This document shows positions 59,080 to 64,000 of a DNA stretch of 64,000 nt, piece after piece (the first letter of the stretch is position 1; each line of letters opens with the position of its first letter). Position numbers and translations under genes: made by a program. The stretch is taken from NCBI GenBank assembly GCA_020722685.1, contig DYKH01000001.1, forward strand, positions 62,001-126,000, given 5' to 3'. Source of the stretch: Caldithrix sp. (GTDB lineage: Bacteria > KSB1 > UBA2214 > DYKH01). Under the pieces are notes generated by a model. That model saw only the letters and a list, made by a program, of their open reading frames with translations. It was not told the origin of the DNA and did not search any database.

Positions 59080-59571
59080 ATGAAATTTCTGAGTATTGCG
59101 GATGACGTGAAACTGGGGAAGGATGTCAAGATTTTTAACTTTGTCAATTTGTATGGTTGCGAGATAGGCGATAACACCAAGATCGGCACTTTTGTGGAGA
59201 TTCAAAAAGGCGCGACCATCGGCAAGAATTGTAAGATTTCCAGTCACACCTTCGTCTGCGAGGGCGTCCACATCGAGGATAACTGTTTCATCGGCCACAA
59301 TGTCACCTTCATTAACGACAAGTACCCGCGCGCGACCAATCCGGATGGATCCATGCAAGCGGAAGCGGATTGGTTCTGCGTGCCGACCTACGTGAAGAAA
59401 GGCGCTTCCATCGGTTCCAGCGCGACCATATTGTGTGGCGTGACGATTGGCGAAAACGCCATCGTGGGCGCTGGCAGCGTCGTCACGAAAGATGTGCCGG
59501 CGAATACAGTCGTCGCAGGTGTACCGGCGAGGGTGATGAGAAAAGTACTGACTGCAGAAAATACTCCTTGA
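59080..59571 (+). CDS. Hexapeptide-repeat N-acetyltransferase, WlbB/WbpD-like
   Basis: About 163 residues from ATG 59080, giving a compact left-handed beta-helix with repeated I/V-G-x-x-x-x hexapeptides ('GCEIGDNTKIGTFVEI', 'GATIGKNCKISSHTF'). The loop 'NDKYPRATNPDGSM' and the end 'VVAGVPARVMRK' are characteristic of the WlbB/WbpD/QdtC group, which N-acetylates a 3-amino sugar nucleotide using acetyl-CoA. ATG 59041 and a further upstream start are alternatives. It follows the dehydrogenase by about 100 nt. Confidence 0.88.
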   Translation: MKFLSIADDVKLGKDVKIFNFVNLYGCEIGDNTKIGTFVEIQKGATIGKNCKISSHTFVCEGVHIEDNCFIGHNVTFINDKYPRATNPDGSMQAEADWFCVPTYVKKGASIGSSATILCGVTIGENAIVGAGSVVTKDVPANTVVAGVPARVMRKVLTAENTP

Positions 59572-59837
59572 GGAAGTGTGACGGAGTGCCTGGGGTAGAG
59601 TTTTTGCCAGTCTATCTTATGTGCCTTGTGTAATCAACAATCCAGAAGAGCCATACACTCTTTATAGGCACGTTCTTTCTCGATGCCGGCAAGGGTGAGT
59701 GCATCAAAGCAGTTGTCTTGATAGCTGGTTCATGACATTTGAGGGCTTTTGATAATTCATTTGATGTCAAAGATCATCTCAAAGCATTCCTATTTTTTAG
59801 TGAAAACTAACTATTACACTTGTTAGCGGATAGGCGG

Positions 59838-61034
59838 ATGGAAAAGTTTAAATTAAGCGGAATAGAAACATTTGCCATTCTCGTCAAATGGCGCAAGCTG
59901 ATCATCGCCAATTTTATCCTATTTAGTTTGATAGCCGCTGTAATTAGCTCGCTATTACCCAAGTGGTATTCTTCCACCTGCTCTTTGTTGCCGCCGGAGC
60001 AGCAAAGCATGGGCGGTTTGGATCTATCTTCTCTATTGGGCGAGATGCCTCTTAACATACCTAGCTTGCAGGGCTTAGCAGGCCCCTCGGATGTTTATGT
60101 GGCGATTCTGCGCAGTCGTAACGTCCGTGAAGGCGTCATTGCCGAATTGAATTTGAAGCCGGTATTCAAATGCAAAACTATGGAAGATGCTCTTGCTGCC
60201 TTGGATGGTGTTACTAAGGTAGACAAAACCGAAGAAAACATTATCATTGTGCGCGCCACAACCAAAGATAGAATACTCTCACGAGATATCGCTCAGGCTT
60301 TCATCAAGCATCTGGATCGAGTCAATCGTGCTTCGCGCTTTACTTCTGCCCGCTACACCAGAGAATTCATCGAACGCCGTTTGCAGCAATCGGAGGCCGA
60401 TTTACAAAAGGCGGCACAAGCGTTGCGTGATTTCCAAAAAGAGCAAAAGTTGGTTTCTTTGGAAGAACAAACAAAAGCCGCCATACTCGCAGCGGCTAAT
60501 CTGGAAGCGGAATTAGCGGTGACTGAAGTCAACTATAATATCGCTAGACACAACATGGCAGTCGATCATCCGGAAGTAGTTCAATTAGCGCTGAAATTGG
60601 AAGAATTAAAAAAGCAGGTTAACAAAATCGAACTGGGTGCAAAACTGGATACAACCCGCTATTGGGTGCCCTTTAAAAGCCTGCCTGATCTGGGAATGCG
60701 ATATGCCTTTTTAATGCGCGATGTGGAAGTACAAAAGGCCATTTATAAATTGTTAATGCAGCAGTATGAGCAAGCTAAGATTCAAGAGGCCAGAGATACG
60801 CCGACTATCCAAATTCTTGACGCACCGGTCGTGCCAGAAAAGAAAAGCAAACCGAAGCGAGCGATTATTACGATTGTGGCTGCAGTTCTTAGTCTTTTCG
60901 TGAGTGTGGCTTATGTTTTTGGTTGGGAGTACGTTCACAGCTTGCGACATTCAAATCCAGAAGCTTACAATCGTTTGACTGAATCCGTATTGGCTATTCG
61001 CAATGACATTCCTTTTAGGCGACGAAGGAAATGA
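59838..61034 (+). CDS. Wzz-type polysaccharide chain-length determinant
   Basis: About 398 residues. Inner-membrane protein with an N-terminal helix ('LIIANFILFSLIAAVISSLL'), a long periplasmic helical region with coiled coil ('FIERRLQQSEADLQKAAQAL', and 'NYNIARHNMAVDHPEVVQL' with the P-E-V motif), and a C-terminal helix ('AIITIVAAVLSLFVSVAYVF'). Wzz proteins set the modal length of polymer made by Wzy. There is no cytosolic tyrosine-kinase domain, unlike fused Wzc proteins. A TTG start at 59820 is possible; ATG 59838 has AGGCGG close upstream. Confidence 0.88.
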   Translation: MEKFKLSGIETFAILVKWRKLIIANFILFSLIAAVISSLLPKWYSSTCSLLPPEQQSMGGLDLSSLLGEMPLNIPSLQGLAGPSDVYVAILRSRNVREGVIAELNLKPVFKCKTMEDALAALDGVTKVDKTEENIIIVRATTKDRILSRDIAQAFIKHLDRVNRASRFTSARYTREFIERRLQQSEADLQKAAQALRDFQKEQKLVSLEEQTKAAILAAANLEAELAVTEVNYNIARHNMAVDHPEVVQLALKLEELKKQVNKIELGAKLDTTRYWVPFKSLPDLGMRYAFLMRDVEVQKAIYKLLMQQYEQAKIQEARDTPTIQILDAPVVPEKKSKPKRAIITIVAAVLSLFVSVAYVFGWEYVHSLRHSNPEAYNRLTESVLAIRNDIPFRRRRK

Positions 61035-61167
61035 AGCGCACGTGCTGTGATAGTGAAGCCAGATTTCCATCACGCCATCCCAAACATTCAACTTTTTTGC
61101 CGCGACTTATCTCACGCCGGATTTGATGGTTGCTCCTGGTTCAGGAAAGATTCGCAAATCTGCTTCT

Positions 61168-62229
61168 ATGTCTACGATGCGGGTGACATTTGTGGCTGAT
61201 GCAGGCGCGACCCATATGTTGCATTGGGCCCGCCTGCTACAACGACGAGGGCTAACGATTCACTATCTATCGTTGGATCCAGTGAAGGAGTTCTCCCCAA
61301 CAATACGAATCAAGCCTTTTGGGGGCAGCCGATATGCTAAATTTTTGCTAACAGCCCCGCGCTTGCGGACAATGTTGCAACGGTTAAAGCCGGATGTGGT
61401 TCACAGCTATTATCTCACCAATTATGCTTTGATGAGCGTATTATCAAAGCCAAATAAATTGGTTGTGACGGTTGCCGGATCAGATCTTTTTCAGGAGCCG
61501 CTCAAATCTCCATTCTTTGCGTCAGCTAACCGCTATGTCTGTGAGCGCGCTCATTTGATCCATTCTGTGGCAAAACACATGACCAGCCAATTGCAGACGA
61601 TGGGTTTGCCGGGTGACAAAATTCTCACTTTACCGGAGGGAATTGATCCCAGCATTTTCTATTCCACCGCCGATGCCATTGGGAAACAGCCCCCGGTAGT
61701 CATCAGTACGCGGAATTTGCGACCAATATATGACGTGGCAACTCTAGTGCGAGCCGCACCACTGGTTTTGCGTAAACGTCCAGATACCCGGTTTCTTTTC
61801 GTTGGGGATGGAGAACAACGTCAAAGCTTGCAAAAGCTGATTCAAGAGTTGGGAGTTGAGCAGGCCGTTAGCTTTACTGGCTATTTGCCCTGGCCGGAAT
61901 TAGCAAATCGGCTGCAAGGAGCGAGCGTTTACGTGTCCACGGCGTTGTCTGACGGCATGTCAGCTAGCTTGTTGCAAGCGATGAATTGTGGCCCCTTCCC
62001 AGTGGTTACCGATATTGCTGCCAATCAAGAATGGATTGAAGCAGGCATAAATGGTTTGCTCTTCTCCTCTGGCGATAGCCAAGACTTGGCCGGAAAGATT
62101 GTCATCGCTTTGGAGGACCAAAAGTTGCGACAGCGTGCCGCACAATTAAATCAGGGCATTGTTCGCAAAAGGGGCCTTGATGAAGACGTCATCACTCAGC
62201 TTATCGCCGCTTATGAAAGGCTGTTATAG
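61168..62229 (+). CDS. Glycosyltransferase family 4
   Basis: About 353 residues, GT-B fold. The N-terminal domain starts 'RVTFVADAGATHMLHWARLL'. The C-terminal domain has 'STRNLRPIYDVATLV', 'FVGDGEQR', 'FTGYLPWPELA' and 'STALSDGMSASLLQAMNCG'. In GT4 this last region carries the E-x7-E motif; here it reads D-x7-Q, so the second Glu that usually contacts the donor nucleotide is replaced. Retaining transfer of an unknown sugar to the growing surface polymer is inferred. Start choice is weak: ATG 61126, 61168 and 61177 are all possible and none has a good SD. Confidence 0.82.
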   Translation: MSTMRVTFVADAGATHMLHWARLLQRRGLTIHYLSLDPVKEFSPTIRIKPFGGSRYAKFLLTAPRLRTMLQRLKPDVVHSYYLTNYALMSVLSKPNKLVVTVAGSDLFQEPLKSPFFASANRYVCERAHLIHSVAKHMTSQLQTMGLPGDKILTLPEGIDPSIFYSTADAIGKQPPVVISTRNLRPIYDVATLVRAAPLVLRKRPDTRFLFVGDGEQRQSLQKLIQELGVEQAVSFTGYLPWPELANRLQGASVYVSTALSDGMSASLLQAMNCGPFPVVTDIAANQEWIEAGINGLLFSSGDSQDLAGKIVIALEDQKLRQRAAQLNQGIVRKRGLDEDVITQLIAAYERLL

Positions 62230-62233
62230 GTAA

Positions 62234-63613
62234 ATGCAAGACGACGATATTATACATAGAAATTTCCTAATGCAACAAGCAATTGGCCCAAGAACCTCAG
62301 ACCTAGTCGCTGGCATGGTTATTGGGTTACCGATATTGTTCTTATATATGTTCCTTGCCGCCAAATTCAGCCCACAGGTCGCCATAGCAGCGTTTCTCGC
62401 GGTTGGCTGTATCATACTCTCATTTTATCAACCGATCGTGCCCGCTCTTGTTAGCCTCTTTATCATTTTTTCGGGCATTGTTTGGGGCTTAGAAATTGCC
62501 AAAGGATTTTTGCCTTTTGCCCTTCTGTCTATAGCGGCCTGGCTTGCCAAAAAGATTTTTACTCTGGACATGCGTTTTGTGCTGGATCGGCAGTTATTCT
62601 ACATTCTAGGCTATTTGGCAATGGCCATTGCCTCTGTTTTGGTAGCTGTGGAAGATCAGCTTTACACCTTTGTATATTTGTTCAATTATGTCAAACTATT
62701 GGCCTTTTACCTGCTCATAAGTAATGTCATTCAGACCCGCAAGCACGTTCAAACTGTGGTGATCGTTGCTATTGTTGCAACGGCGGTATCGTTATTATAT
62801 GGTTTTTACATGGTGTTCTTTGCCACTTATGCCCCGCAAGAGTTTGTCACCAGTGCTCGACTGCGGGGATTAACGGGCAATGCCAACGCCATTGCCGTGC
62901 ACATTGTACTCCTAACACCCATTCTACTTTTGCTCATTTTTCAAGGCGGATGGCGCCTGAAAAGTATCATTTATTTAGGAGTGGTTATAATCTTTTCCAT
63001 AGGACTTGTTGCTACTTTTTCCCGTGGAGGAACAATTGCTTTTGCGACGGTTTTAGCAATAGTTTCGTATCTAAAGCGAAGCTGGAAGGTTTTTCTTGCG
63101 TTATTGGTCATTATGGTGTTACTCGCTATACTTGTCATCCCGCCCAGTTTTTGGGAACATTTGCAAACCTTGCTGGATCTGGGCAAATTTGTCCAAGACG
63201 AATCCCTGCGCGAACGAATGCGAGTTTTGACCGGCGCCATAGATCAGTTTCTGAAGCACCCACTATTGGGCATCGGGGTAGGTAATTTTATCCTTATTTC
63301 GCGAAATTATATCTTGGAACATTTAGCCGCTCATAATATGATCGTTCATCTGGCCGCCGAAACTGGAATATTTGGGGTTCTATTTTTCATGCTGGCATTT
63401 TTTCGTTCCGTAAGCAATCTGCAATTTGCTTATCACCAATTCAAACGTCAGAAGGATGGGACATTTGCAGCCATTTCACAGGGCATGATGGTTGGTTTTG
63501 TGGGGGTCTTTATCACTTGTTTATTCCTGTCGGATCAAGAGGCCTTTATTCTATGGGCACTGTTTGGCCTCAGTGTAGCAGTAAGAAATGTCGCTAGTAA
63601 GGAGCAGATGTAG
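62234..63613 (+). CDS. O-antigen/exopolysaccharide polymerase (Wzy-like)
   Basis: 459 residues with about ten to twelve hydrophobic segments. The Wzy_C-type large loop lies between 'FWEHLQTLLDLGK' and 'LLGIGVGNFILISRNY'. The short motif 'AHNMIVHLAAETGIFG' is the H-x-x-x/E-x-G signature of the WaaL/Wzy superfamily, facing the periplasm. Such proteins polymerise or ligate undecaprenyl-linked glycans. It overlaps no neighbour (5 nt from the glycosyltransferase) and is probably in the same operon. Polymerase and ligase cannot be distinguished from sequence alone. Confidence 0.85.
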   Translation: MQDDDIIHRNFLMQQAIGPRTSDLVAGMVIGLPILFLYMFLAAKFSPQVAIAAFLAVGCIILSFYQPIVPALVSLFIIFSGIVWGLEIAKGFLPFALLSIAAWLAKKIFTLDMRFVLDRQLFYILGYLAMAIASVLVAVEDQLYTFVYLFNYVKLLAFYLLISNVIQTRKHVQTVVIVAIVATAVSLLYGFYMVFFATYAPQEFVTSARLRGLTGNANAIAVHIVLLTPILLLLIFQGGWRLKSIIYLGVVIIFSIGLVATFSRGGTIAFATVLAIVSYLKRSWKVFLALLVIMVLLAILVIPPSFWEHLQTLLDLGKFVQDESLRERMRVLTGAIDQFLKHPLLGIGVGNFILISRNYILEHLAAHNMIVHLAAETGIFGVLFFMLAFFRSVSNLQFAYHQFKRQKDGTFAAISQGMMVGFVGVFITCLFLSDQEAFILWALFGLSVAVRNVASKEQM

Positions 63614-64000
63614 GCAACTAAGAAATCACTGCTGATGAGTAGTCAATTGCCTGGTGACCACTAGAGATTACGTTACTTCTCTAACCTAGTCTCTGTGCTA
63701 GTAACGGAGTACAACTTGAGTGCCTAAATGAACATAGGCTATTCATTCCAAAGGAGCTTTCTTAATCGGTAGGCGGGTTAGAGTTCTTATTTTTACGCGT
63801 CAACAACTGTTTTTTTCTGCTCACATTCCATTCGTATTTCAAGAAGATACTCTAAACCACATAGAATACTTTTTAGTCACGAAAGGTTATTTTGTTATAT
63901 GCAAAAGGTGAATTATTGTACTATAGTATGCTTGCTTGCAGCACAAAAGTGTTTTTCTTTCGCCACACTAGAAAATGATTTTCTGAAAGTCAAGATTAAT
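63614..64000. other. A+T-rich intergenic end of window
   Basis: No gene recognised. Two small perfect palindromes are present, TACTATAGTA (63919-63928) and AGAAAAT-G-ATTTTCT (63970-63984), which are of unclear meaning in such A+T-rich DNA. Confidence 0.4.

Overview
The window is from a Gram-negative bacterium of roughly 50% G+C. The best guess is a member of the FCB superphylum, near candidate phylum KSB1, Calditrichota or Ignavibacteria. The guess rests on a C25 (gingipain/PorU-like) protease with a C-terminal type IX-type sorting tail, an eukaryal-like isoleucyl-tRNA synthetase, a bacterial alpha-2-macroglobulin near penicillin-binding protein 1C, a DivIVA/YggT/YggS cluster and a Bacteroidota-like YbeY metal site. 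No rRNA, tRNA, CRISPR array or recognisable transposase was seen.

Layout. 0-6 kb: tail of a 7TM-HD phosphohydrolase, ybeY, an unknown membrane protein, a cold-shock protein, a GYF-domain MinD/ParA ATPase, and a KtrB/KtrA-type potassium uptake pair. 6-15.5 kb: small heat-shock protein and Lon, a eukaryotic-type UDP-sugar pyrophosphorylase overlapping a YdbH/AsmA-like envelope protein, a truncated VOC gene, and a DUF1318 lipoprotein. 15.6-24 kb: one 2.8-kDa-residue-scale gene (about 2,813 codons) encoding an exported TolB-like propeller, TPR and tandem-CHAT protein. Its first CHAT domain has lost the His/Cys pair and the second keeps it. 24.3-27.2 kb: an antitoxin-like gene and two overlapping GlgC paralogues, one with a degenerate nucleotide-binding motif.

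27.3-31.4 kb is an A+T-richer accessory island. It holds a two-helix membrane protein resembling Pycsar TM effectors, then a two-gene operon of a HEPN-like protein and a ParA-like (KGGVGR) plus STAND-like double ATPase. The operon has a clean sigma70-type promoter and a perfect palindrome at the expected transcription start. This is the best candidate for an undescribed defence or signalling system.

31.5-47.3 kb is an envelope block: alpha-2-macroglobulin, a decayed DUF4258/DUF2283 pair, pbpC, a small secreted repeat protein, RseC, the C25 protease and a GH172 (DUF2961) enzyme. 47.4-57.7 kb is on the minus strand: lspA, a DksA/TraR protein, a small islet with a DUF2335 gene lying between two copies of the ileS 3' end, ileS, an antitoxin-like gene, two purine-nucleoside phosphorylases, a lipoprotein, divIVA, yggT and yggS. 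57.9-63.6 kb is a plus-strand surface-polysaccharide locus: WlbA-like dehydrogenase, WlbB-like acetyltransferase, Wzz-like protein, glycosyltransferase and Wzy-like polymerase.

All family assignments come from motif recognition by eye. No database search or computation was run, and start codons are judged from Shine-Dalgarno spacing and family N-termini.
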